A stretch of 33,444 nucleotides of DNA from Bacilli bacterium (lineage in GTDB: Bacteria; Bacillota_I; Bacilli_A; RFN20; CAG-288): assembly GCA_017470005.1 (NCBI GenBank), contig JAFUFH010000079.1, positions 1-33,444 of the forward strand. Reading direction: 5' to 3'. The position numbers and the translations under genes are program-made. Numbering within the stretch: position 1 is the stretch's first letter; the number at the start of each line of letters is the position of its first letter. The notes under the pieces were generated by a model. That model did not search any database. It was not told the origin of the DNA and saw only the letters and a list, made by a program, of their open reading frames with translations. Of the stretch, positions 1 to 6,982 are shown in pieces.

Positions 1-135
1 AAAGGACTTCTCAACCCACTGAAGTATTACCTCGAACGGAGGGAATCGTTATGTTGATTGGAACCGCCGTATGCGGAAAACCGCACGTACGGTGGTGTGA
101 GAGGGTGGATGGAGTTAAAAGGCCATCACTCTACT
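1..135 (+). mobile_element. Group II intron, 3' end (domains V and VI)
   Basis: The stretch at about 58-104 has the form of domain V: an outer ACCGCCGT/ACGGTGGT helix, a GCGG-AAAA-CCGC tip and the GTGTGAGAGG linker seen in many clostridial group II introns. A second hairpin at about 102-133 (AGGGTG and ATGG pairing with CCAT and CACTCT) fits domain VI. The 3' splice site is probably just after CTCTAC near 135. Everything upstream, including any reverse transcriptase gene, is outside the window. Recognition is from memory of the domain V pattern, and the exact boundary is uncertain by a few bases. Confidence 0.85.
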
Positions 136-142
136 TTAATTG

Positions 143-207
143 TTACTTCAAAAACTTCAAAGTGACTTTGAAGCGACTTTGAAGTTGACTTTGAACTAAC
201 TTTGAAG
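143..207. repeat. Phased ACTTTGAA repeats, probable operator
   Basis: ACTTTGAA occurs at 165, 176, 188 and 199, spacings of 11, 12 and 11 bp, so about one DNA turn apart. The complementary ACTTCAAA occurs at 145 and 154. The first ACTTTGAA closes a perfect 9+1+9 palindrome at 155-173. The block covers the promoter of the next gene, which encodes a protein with a C-terminal winged helix, so it is probably an autoregulatory operator. Confidence 0.75.
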
Positions 208-213
208 TATATT
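185..213 (+). promoter_or_regulatory. Promoter of the AlbA_2 regulator gene
   Basis: TTGACT at 185-190 and TATATT at 208-213 are separated by 17 bp. The -35 box and the spacer lie inside the ACTTTGAA repeats, so a protein bound to them would block RNA polymerase. Expected transcription start is near 220, just upstream of the AGGAGG at 220-225. Confidence 0.7.
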
Positions 214-232
214 GTATTTAGGAGGAAAAAAT

Positions 233-1672
233 ATGGAATTAAACCAATTGTTTCCAAACTATTTTGTCGAAAATGAAGAGTTTGAGTGTAAAGCACGATT
301 AAATCGCGAGGATTCTTTCTCTTGGATGAAGACCGTGGATGGGTTTGTGAATGCAAAAGGAGGCGTCTTTTTCCTTGGGGTTGAGGATAAGTCTTTAAAA
401 GTGATTGGCTATACACAACAAGAAGCGGATAGTGAAAAAATGTTCTTCCATAACGAGATCCATAATCACATGAATATTTTACCTAGCTATATCACCGAAT
501 TAGTTCCATATGAAGTGCATCAGACTACCCGTTTTATTTTAAAAATCACTATTTTTGAAACATTAGAAAAACCGTTAATCATGAAATATAACGGAATGCC
601 TATGGTGTTTGTTCGCAGAGATGGGTTCACTAACGCCGCTACAGAAGAAGAGCTTCGAACCATGGTGTTAAATTCTCCTAGAAAAGCTTTTGATGAAGCG
701 ATAAGTGATGTGGATTTTCAGTTAGATAATTTTACTCGTTATGCTTCGTTTTATCGGGAAAGAACGGGAAAAGAGGTGAAAATTAAAGAGTTAGAAGCCA
801 TCAAGTTTTTTGTGAACGGAAAACTGAGCAATGGAGCTCTTTTATTTCAAGATGCCTATCGTGGAGAACGTACAAAAATTGTATGTTCTATGTATCGCGG
901 AAAGAATCGTGGAGATGACACCATTATTACATCCAACTCTTTTCAGGGCAATTTAATTGATGGATACCAGTTTATGTATGAGTTTATCCAAGCCAGAATG
1001 AATCATGGCTGGATCAAATTAGAAGATAAAAGAATTGATGTGGACTCTTACCCCAAAAGAGCACTTTTTGAGGCGATAATCAACGCACTTGCTCATCGAG
1101 ATTATTACATGGAAGGAACACAAATTAATGTGGATATATTTGCAAATAGATTGGTGATTTCTTCCCCAGGATCTTTGTTTGGTAGTAGTGGGAATCTTCC
1201 GCCCACCTATGATTTATCTTCCTTTGTTTCTAAGCGAAGAAACGAAGTGATCTCTAACGCTTTTGTTTTAGCTAAAGCCATGGAAGCAAAAGGAACTGGT
1301 TTAGAAAAAATCATGGAGGAATATGCTCCTTATGATAAAAAGCATCAGCCTTACATCTATAGTAAGAACAATTCCTTTTTCATTGTTTTACCAGATCTTA
1401 CCAACGAAGATGGAATCTCTATAGCCGATGACTCTTTCTATGTTATCGGAACCATTAATCATTCGACTAGATTTGATTATGCCGTATTATCTTATTGCTA
1501 TTTGACTGCAAGAAGCATCAAAGAAATTACAGAACATTTGGGCATTTCGAATTCTTCTTTCTTTAAGAAAAACGTTGTTGATAATCTTTTAGAGCAAGGC
1601 TATCTTGAAGAAGAAAAGCAAGGAAACAAGAATTGTTATCGAACAAAAAGTGAAAAAATCAAAATCCGATAA
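233..1672 (+). CDS. AlbA_2-domain ATP-binding DNA-binding protein
   Basis: The product is a 479-residue cytoplasmic protein. The ATG at 233 follows AGGAGG with 7-base spacing; an in-frame TTG at 212 has no ribosome binding site. Residues about 10-125 match the AlbA_2 (Schlafen-like) putative DNA-binding domain, with the KGGVFFLGVED core. Residues about 280-370 match the HATPase_c_4 type (EAIINALAHRDYY box, then RLVISSPG and KGTGLEKI). The last about 65 residues look like a winged helix (SIKEITEHLGISNSSFFKK). Family members are usually annotated as putative transcriptional regulators and are common on accessory DNA. The gene stands alone, between an intron end and the recombinase fusion, with operator-like repeats on both sides. 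Autoregulation is inferred from those repeats; target genes are unknown. Confidence 0.85.
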   Translation: MELNQLFPNYFVENEEFECKARLNREDSFSWMKTVDGFVNAKGGVFFLGVEDKSLKVIGYTQQEADSEKMFFHNEIHNHMNILPSYITELVPYEVHQTTRFILKITIFETLEKPLIMKYNGMPMVFVRRDGFTNAATEEELRTMVLNSPRKAFDEAISDVDFQLDNFTRYASFYRERTGKEVKIKELEAIKFFVNGKLSNGALLFQDAYRGERTKIVCSMYRGKNRGDDTIITSNSFQGNLIDGYQFMYEFIQARMNHGWIKLEDKRIDVDSYPKRALFEAIINALAHRDYYMEGTQINVDIFANRLVISSPGSLFGSSGNLPPTYDLSSFVSKRRNEVISNAFVLAKAMEAKGTGLEKIMEEYAPYDKKHQPYIYSKNNSFFIVLPDLTNEDGISIADDSFYVIGTINHSTRFDYAVLSYCYLTARSIKEITEHLGISNSSFFKKNVVDNLLEQGYLEEEKQGNKNCYRTKSEKIKIR

Positions 1673-1674
1673 AT

Positions 1675-1705
1675 TTACTTCAAAAACTTCAAAGTGACTT
1701 TGAAG
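1675..1705. repeat. Downstream exact copy of the operator repeat
   Basis: Positions 1675-1705 match 143-173 at all 31 bases and again contain the 19-bp palindrome CTTCAAAGTGACTTTGAAG (1687-1705). A further ACTTCGAA follows at 1708-1715. The copy begins 2 bases after the stop codon, so the gene is bracketed by the same sequence in the same orientation. Confidence 0.85.
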
Positions 1706-1769
1706 TAACTTCGAACTAGTTTTTTAATAGTATCGCTTCATGAGATAGATATGAAAGAACATTTTCGTG

Positions 1770-1775
1770 TATAAT
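1770..1775 (+). promoter_or_regulatory. -10 box of the recombinase fusion, likely leaderless
   Basis: TATAAT ends 7 bases before the GTG start at 1783, so transcription should begin on or next to the start codon. No Shine-Dalgarno sequence lies in the gap (tttaccc), and no convincing -35 box is seen. Confidence 0.6.
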
Positions 1776-1782
1776 TTTACCC

Positions 1783-3426
1783 GTGAAAAAAGAATCCGAA
1801 AACAAAATATCGAAAATCCAAGATGAAGACTTCCAAAGTTTTCTTTCTTATTTGAGTACAATCAGAGGTTACTCCGATAAGACAAGAGTTTCTTATGGAG
1901 AAGATGTTGCCGATTTCCTTTTGTATCTTTCAAAACAAGGGAAAGAAAAAGGAAATATCGATAAAGAAATCATCCGTGCTTATCTTTTAGATTTGAATTT
2001 GAATTCGTTAGATAAGAACACTATCAAAAGAAGAATATCGGCTTTGAAGCACTTCTATAAATATCTTTACACCTATCGTGGATATCAAGGAAATCCTTTT
2101 GAAACCATCACTTCTCCTAAGAAAGATAAGAAGCTTCCTACCTTCCTAACTTATGAAGAAATCTGTCAGTTTTTGGACGCAAACATGAAAAGGGAAGATA
2201 GGCTCGCTGCTAGAGATCAAGCGATTTTAGAGCTTTGTTTTGCTTCTGGATTGAGAGCGAGCGAAGTCATCTCTATTCAGAGCAAAGATATTGATTTTGG
2301 AGAAAAAAGAATTCGTGTCTTTGGAAAAGGAAAGAAGGAAAGAGTTGTTCCTTTCTCTGATATTGCAAAAGATGCTATCCAAGAATATTCAAGTAATCTT
2401 CGAAAGATTTTGTTAAAAGACATCTCGAAAGATCCCGGATTCCTATTCCTGAATTCTAAAGGGGAGAGATTGACAGAGAGAGGATTAGAATACATCGTGG
2501 AGAAGGCGGCAATCAAATGTGGATTCCCTTTGAAGGTCCATCCACACATGCTTCGTCACTCCTTTGCAACCGAGCTTTTAAACAATGGTGCGGACTTAAG
2601 AGTCATCCAAGAATTGTTAGGACATGAGTCCATTTCTACCACCTCCATTTACACCCATGTCTCCTATGCGGATTTAAAAAAGACTTATGATGCTTGTTTC
2701 CCTAAAGGAAACACCACCATCTCTCTTGAGCAAAGATATGTCATCTTTGACTTCAATGGAACCATGTTCTTTGACGAAGATAAGCATGTAGTTTCTTGGA
2801 GAGATTTTGCAAAAGAGAAATTTGGTGTGGAGATTCAAGACGAAGATTTTCCTCTTCACATTCATGGGTTTAACAATGCCGAGATTCTCTCTTGGTTAGC
2901 TAAGAAAGAATTCAGCAAAGAAGAAGTCGCACTTCTCACCAAAGAGAAAGAACTTTATTATCAAAAACTTTGCGAAGCGGATGTAGAAAACTTACATCTA
3001 GTGGATGGATTAGAAGAATTCTTAGATCGCTTAGTTGCAAGCGGAGTCAAAATTGGCATTGCTACCGCCTCTCAAAAACCCAATGTGGACTGGTATTTGA
3101 AAACCTTCCATTTGCTGAAGTGGTTCAAAGAAGAGAATATCATCTATGATGATGGAACTCTCACCAAAGGTAAACCAGACCCCATGATTTATGAGAGAGC
3201 CTTAGAGAGAATGGGAGCGGATAGAAGATTCACTGTGGTATTTGAAGACGCCCTATCGGGTATTAAAAGCGCCTATGGAGCCAAAGTGAATCGAGTGATT
3301 GCCCTCGCTAATGGAGAGAAGGCAAAACAAGTTTCTAAAATGAAAGAAGTCCATTCTGTGATAGAAAACTTCAAAAAATTATCAAAAGAAGACGAAGATT
3401 TCATTTTTCTCTTAAAAAATAAATAA
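1783..3426 (+). CDS. Tyrosine recombinase (XerD-like) fused to HAD hydrolase
   Basis: The product is 547 residues, about twice the usual Xer length of about 300. Residues 15-100 form the SAM-like N-terminal domain. Residues 118-300 form the catalytic domain with R158 (SGLRASE), K183, H255 and R258 (HPHMLRH), H281 (LGHES) and Y290 (SIYTH), a complete active set. From about 318 a HAD domain of the beta-phosphoglucomutase type begins: motif I DFNGTMF (D323), motif II T428, motif III K464 (TKGKPDP) and motif IV E488-D489 (VFEDALSG). The usual second aspartate of motif I is asparagine here (N325). Xer proteins act on DNA, for example in chromosome dimer resolution; HAD proteins hydrolyse small phosphates. 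The two jobs have no obvious link, so the fusion is the notable point. The start is GTG, with no ribosome binding site. Confidence 0.88.
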   Translation: MKKESENKISKIQDEDFQSFLSYLSTIRGYSDKTRVSYGEDVADFLLYLSKQGKEKGNIDKEIIRAYLLDLNLNSLDKNTIKRRISALKHFYKYLYTYRGYQGNPFETITSPKKDKKLPTFLTYEEICQFLDANMKREDRLAARDQAILELCFASGLRASEVISIQSKDIDFGEKRIRVFGKGKKERVVPFSDIAKDAIQEYSSNLRKILLKDISKDPGFLFLNSKGERLTERGLEYIVEKAAIKCGFPLKVHPHMLRHSFATELLNNGADLRVIQELLGHESISTTSIYTHVSYADLKKTYDACFPKGNTTISLEQRYVIFDFNGTMFFDEDKHVVSWRDFAKEKFGVEIQDEDFPLHIHGFNNAEILSWLAKKEFSKEEVALLTKEKELYYQKLCEADVENLHLVDGLEEFLDRLVASGVKIGIATASQKPNVDWYLKTFHLLKWFKEENIIYDDGTLTKGKPDPMIYERALERMGADRRFTVVFEDALSGIKSAYGAKVNRVIALANGEKAKQVSKMKEVHSVIENFKKLSKEDEDFIFLLKNK

Positions 3427-3463
3427 AATTCACTATACTAATAAAGTCAGGAGTTGTTTAGAT

Positions 3464-4246
3464 ATGGGTAATATTTCCTTTGAGAACTTCAGCAAACCAT
3501 CATTCGTACTCGATTTTTCTTTATCGATCGGATTGATTTTGCTTGTCACTATTTTTATCGCATTAAAGATTAAGAGAGTCTGGTGTTCTATCATGTTCAT
3601 CATTCTCGACTTGTTATTTATCACCACCTTCTTCTTGAGAGGAATCGGTTTTGATCAATTACAATATCTCCCTTATGTCTCTTTGGTCTTTGTCGCTGTC
3701 GGTATCGTCATCTGTTTGAACATCAACGCAGGTGTTCTCAGAAAATATTTTGCTCAATCGTTAAAATCTAGCTCCACCTCCTCTAAAGAGAGCAAGGCCA
3801 CCAAGATGGATAAGGAAACCTTGATTCAGAATGTGTGTATCGCAGTGAAATGGTTATCTGAAAATAGAGTTGGTGCCTTGATCACTTTTGAAAAAGAAAC
3901 TCCCTTAGATGACTTCATGAGAAACGGAACCACCATCAATTGTCCATTCACTCCTGAGATTGTGGAAACCATCTTCTATGAAGGAACTAGACTCCACGAT
4001 GGTGCTATCATTGTCAGAGGAGACACCATTGTTGCAGCCGCTGTTTATTACACTCCTTCCACCAAAGCTATCTTAGGTAAATTTGGTGCAAGACATAGAG
4101 CCGGTTTAGGCATCTCAGAACAAACCGATGCGGTCACCATCATCGTCTCTGAAGAAACCGGACGTATCGCTATCACTCACGGCGGTATGTTAGATAACAT
4201 CAAGACGGATGAATTCGAAAAATTCTTCCGCAATTCTATCGCTTAA
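3464..4246 (+). CDS. cdaA: Diadenylate cyclase (c-di-AMP synthase)
   Basis: This 260-residue membrane enzyme would condense two ATP molecules into cyclic di-AMP. Three hydrophobic segments (about 17-36, 41-59 and 68-88) come first. A linker and the DAC domain follow, with the catalytic DGA at 179-181 (RLHDGAII) and RHR at 210-212 (GARHRAGLG). This is the CdaA arrangement. In many Bacillota cdaA sits with cdaR and glmM; here neither follows, and a terminator ends the transcript directly behind the gene. The start is supported by AGGAG at 3449-3453, and TATACT at 3434-3439 may be its -10 box. The domain call is secure; regulation without an adjacent CdaR is unknown. Confidence 0.93.
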   Translation: MGNISFENFSKPSFVLDFSLSIGLILLVTIFIALKIKRVWCSIMFIILDLLFITTFFLRGIGFDQLQYLPYVSLVFVAVGIVICLNINAGVLRKYFAQSLKSSSTSSKESKATKMDKETLIQNVCIAVKWLSENRVGALITFEKETPLDDFMRNGTTINCPFTPEIVETIFYEGTRLHDGAIIVRGDTIVAAAVYYTPSTKAILGKFGARHRAGLGISEQTDAVTIIVSEETGRIAITHGGMLDNIKTDEFEKFFRNSIA

Positions 4247-4252
4247 ATAAGT

Positions 4253-4280
4253 CAGGATGCTTTCCCCGCATCCTGTTTTT
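4253..4280 (+). terminator. Intrinsic terminator behind cdaA
   Basis: CAGGATGC (4253-4260) pairs perfectly with GCATCCTG (4268-4275) over a 7-base loop, followed by five T. Confidence 0.93.
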
Positions 4281-4342
4281 AGTCACTTTTTCACACTTTA
4301 TGTTTTTTAAAAACATATCTCTCTTATTTGGCTCTCTTGAAA

Positions 4343-4351
4343 TGGTATAAT
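4343..4351 (+). promoter_or_regulatory. Extended -10 promoter of deoD
   Basis: TGGTATAAT is an extended -10 element. GGAGG follows at 4369-4373, six bases before the ATG. I see no purine riboswitch fold in the short leader. Confidence 0.7.
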
Positions 4352-4379
4352 TGAAATATATGAATTAGGAGGATGTATT

Positions 4380-5078
4380 ATGTCTACTGCCCACAATAAT
4401 GCCAAAGTTGGTGATTTTGCGAAAACGGTCTTGATGCCCGGAGATCCCCTTAGGGCAAAATATATTGCTGAACATTTTTTAGAGAATGCTCGTTGTGTTA
4501 ACACCGTGAGAAACATGTTAGCCTACACAGGAGAATACAAAGGAAAGAAAGTCTCGGTCATGGGATCGGGTATGGGTATTCCTTCCTTCTCTATCTACGC
4601 TTATGAATTGTTTGCTTTCTATGGAGTAGAAAGAATCATTCGTGTGGGAAGCGCGGGTGCGATGACCAATGATCTCAATCTTTTTGATATCGTCATCGCT
4701 GGCGGTGCTTGCACCAACTCCAATTGGGCAAACCAATATGAATTACCTGGTGTCTTCTCCGCTATCCCTACTTTTGAAGTAGAGGAAGAAGCGGTCGCTG
4801 CTTGTAGAAAATTAAAATTCCCCTTCAAAGTCGGACAAGTTCTTTCCAGCGATAACTTCTACGGAGAGAAGTGGGAACCTTTCGCTAAGATGGGTGTTGT
4901 CGCTGTCGAGATGGAAGCTTACGCTCTCTATTGCATCGCTGCTCAATTACACAAAGAAGCTTTAGCGATTCTCACCATCTCTGACCATCTCATCAAAGAT
5001 ATGGAAACCACGGCAGAAGAAAGAGAAACTGGCTTCAACCAAATGATTGAAGTCGCCTTGGAGTGTATCAAAGAATAA
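4380..5078 (+). CDS. deoD: Purine-nucleoside phosphorylase, DeoD type
   Basis: This 232-residue cytoplasmic enzyme (usual length about 235-240) would split purine (deoxy)ribonucleosides with phosphate into base and sugar-1-phosphate, for nucleoside salvage. Visible motifs are the phosphate-binding MPGDPLRAKYIAE near the N-terminus, GSGMG, the ERIIRVGSAGA strand, the purine/ribose site VEMEAYALY, and TISDH carrying the catalytic aspartate. Members of this family form hexamers. The start follows a good ribosome binding site. The TAA stop overlaps the next ATG by one base, so the NERD-like membrane protein is translationally coupled to it. Confidence 0.95.
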   Translation: MSTAHNNAKVGDFAKTVLMPGDPLRAKYIAEHFLENARCVNTVRNMLAYTGEYKGKKVSVMGSGMGIPSFSIYAYELFAFYGVERIIRVGSAGAMTNDLNLFDIVIAGGACTNSNWANQYELPGVFSAIPTFEVEEEAVAACRKLKFPFKVGQVLSSDNFYGEKWEPFAKMGVVAVEMEAYALYCIAAQLHKEALAILTISDHLIKDMETTAEERETGFNQMIEVALECIKE

Positions 5079-5725
5079 TGTTATTTTGGGTGCTATTCTC
5101 TCTTCTTGTCATCGCGATACTCATTTTGATTGTCCTTCTTTTGTGGGACAAGATTTCTCCTGTTTTAGAAAAGCACTTTCAAGATAAGAGAGTGTACCGC
5201 ATTTTGCGTTATCTTTGTGACGAACAGGATTACCTTCTTCTCAACAATGTCCAAGTGAAACTTCCTCAAGGAAAAGGAATCGTTCACTTTGATCACATCC
5301 TTTTTGCCGAAAAATATATCTATGTCATCGACTCCTTTTTTGGGCAAGGAGGATTGTACGGAAATATTCAAGATGTCTCTCTTTTCTTACAACAAGATAA
5401 CGGAAAGAAGGAACAAATTGAGAATCCTGTGTTAAAAAACGAGCAAAAAGTTGCGGATTTAGGCGAAAAATGCGGATTGAATCCCGAAGATAAGATGATG
5501 GTCTCTGTCGTGGTTTATAACGACTCTCTCATCGTGCCTGCCGGGATTGGTATCAAAGAACAAGGAAGTTTCTTCCTCCCTTTGAAAGAATTAGAAAAGA
5601 CAATCAAGGTCGCCGAAAAAGACAATGTTGAACCCATCAAGAGCGAAAACTCTGAACGCTTATTAGATCACATCAAACAGTGGTCAGATAAGCTTAAGTG
5701 GGACGAGAAAAGAAACAAAAGATAA
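5078..5725 (+). CDS. Membrane-anchored NERD-like protein, degenerate active site
   Basis: The product is 215 residues. It has one N-terminal membrane segment (about 4-24), then a domain resembling the nuclease-related domain (NERD): LLNNVQVKLPQGKG, then HFDHILFAEKYIYVIDS. In active NERD proteins the second strand usually reads IETK or a close variant, supplying acidic and lysine catalytic residues; here it is IDSFFG, so nuclease activity is doubtful. The tail is charged and lysine-rich. ATG 5078 overlaps the deoD stop (TAATG); an in-frame GTG at 5063 would lie inside deoD. A terminator follows. The family call rests on pattern memory, and the role is unknown. Confidence 0.6.
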   Translation: MLFWVLFSLLVIAILILIVLLLWDKISPVLEKHFQDKRVYRILRYLCDEQDYLLLNNVQVKLPQGKGIVHFDHILFAEKYIYVIDSFFGQGGLYGNIQDVSLFLQQDNGKKEQIENPVLKNEQKVADLGEKCGLNPEDKMMVSVVVYNDSLIVPAGIGIKEQGSFFLPLKELEKTIKVAEKDNVEPIKSENSERLLDHIKQWSDKLKWDEKRNKR

Positions 5726-5727
5726 GC

Positions 5728-5760
5728 AAAGAAAAAGTATTTTGATTGCTTTTTCTTTTT
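5728..5760 (+). terminator. Intrinsic terminator of the deoD pair
   Basis: AAAGAAAAAG (5728-5737) pairs with CTTTTTCTTT (5749-5758) over an 11-base loop, with the T-run forming part of the stem. It separates the deoD pair from the following membrane-protein operon. Confidence 0.7.
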
Positions 5761-5821
5761 GACCTTGTTACTATTAAACGAATTTATAAATAGAATATAT
5801 TTTATATTGCTTCAAGATAGT

Positions 5822-6982
5822 ATGGATTTTAAACAAAGATTTCATGAAAGACGCAAGCGCGCCTACCAGCAAGGATTGTGGTTCAATCTCTTATTGCTCT
5901 TCCCTCCTGTCGTTTTGACAGCGGCTATCTTTTTGGTGATGTATTATTCTTTCTTCCTCTCCGCTCTGCTCTCCATTCTCATTCTTCCCATGTTCTATAC
6001 CGTCGATAAAAGACTTCGTCATTCCATCAACGGAATCGGAAATAAAGACTTCTCTTACATGGATGGATATCGCTCCTTCTTCAAAGAGAACAAGATGGGA
6101 TATTTTGGCATCATCCTCTCTTTCTTCCTCTCGTTAGGAAGTGCGCTTTTGATTTCTTTGATTCTTGCTCCTGCGACTCCTCAAATCATGAATATTTATC
6201 CAGATAGCAAGAGCGTGTACGATCACTTTAAGGAATTGCTAAATAACGGTGCTCTCTTGAATGAAATCAGCGATTTCTTAGTCGAGAATGGCGCCTTGAT
6301 GAGCAAACCTTTGACCATTTTAAACGGTGTGATTTTCTTTGTTCCTATCTTCTTGTTCTTGTTCTATTTCATCAACGAAAATCTCGATCATCACTACATT
6401 TCTTCTATCGTTCTTCCTGATTTAGATAAAAATGTTTCCACTTCTCAAGCTCGCGCTTTAGCTAAGGCGAGTTATGGAAGAGGAATCTACGGATATCGTC
6501 AGATTCAAAGATGGAAAAACAACTGGCCTTTCTATCTAGCTTTCACCATCATCTATGGTGGTTTAGTATACGCAAACACTCTGATTACTATCGATAACTT
6601 CTTCCTCTTACCAATCGTGGTCATGCTTGCCCCCATCGCCGGAATGATGGTAGGAATCTATCTTTCCTATTTTGCTAAGATCAACGAATACGCTGTCATT
6701 GAAGAAAGCCAAGATATCTTGCTTAGCACCATTCCAGAATCGATGAGAATCTCTATCCGTCAAACGTATAATTCTCCCATCTATATCCACGGAGAAGAGA
6801 GTGCGATTCGCGGACCTTTCATTCCTGAACCAAGTTATTCTCACGCTCAAGAAGAACAAGAAGTCTTCATCTATGAGCCAGATAACGAAAACAAAGAAGA
6901 AAAGAAAGAAAGTCCGAAACAAGAAAATATTGGAGGAGTCTATGACTTCTCAAAGACTCAGAAAGGAGAAGATGATAAATGA
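5822..6982 (+). CDS. Multi-span membrane protein, unknown function
   Basis: The product is 386 residues starting at ATG 5822. An in-frame TTG at 5759 lies in the preceding terminator and is rejected. Six hydrophobic segments are visible (about 22-42, 44-60, 95-117, 170-195, 246-265 and 272-295), followed by a cytoplasmic-type tail rich in E, K and Q (NENKEEKKESPKQEN). No family is recognised. The start lacks a ribosome binding site; the upstream sequence is very AT-rich, so the -10 box cannot be placed with confidence. The stop overlaps the next start by four bases (ATGA), so it is co-translated with the dehydratase activase. Whether the two proteins work together is unknown. Confidence 0.72.
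   Translation: MDFKQRFHERRKRAYQQGLWFNLLLLFPPVVLTAAIFLVMYYSFFLSALLSILILPMFYTVDKRLRHSINGIGNKDFSYMDGYRSFFKENKMGYFGIILSFFLSLGSALLISLILAPATPQIMNIYPDSKSVYDHFKELLNNGALLNEISDFLVENGALMSKPLTILNGVIFFVPIFLFLFYFINENLDHHYISSIVLPDLDKNVSTSQARALAKASYGRGIYGYRQIQRWKNNWPFYLAFTIIYGGLVYANTLITIDNFFLLPIVVMLAPIAGMMVGIYLSYFAKINEYAVIEESQDILLSTIPESMRISIRQTYNSPIYIHGEESAIRGPFIPEPSYSHAQEEQEVFIYEPDNENKEEKKESPKQENIGGVYDFSKTQKGEDDK

Noticed and set aside
143-207. CRISPR-like array
   Set aside because: The units are only 8-9 bp, 11-12 bp apart and without spacers of constant length; they fit an operator better.
1783-2700. Prophage or integrative element integrase
   Set aside because: The recombinase domain looks like housekeeping XerD, and no phage or conjugation genes are near; the tRNA is 28 kb away.
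3464-3600. Short minus-strand frames over cdaA, deoD, yebC and the activase
   Set aside because: They have no ribosome binding sites, overlap well-supported genes completely, and show no protein-like composition; they are shadow frames.
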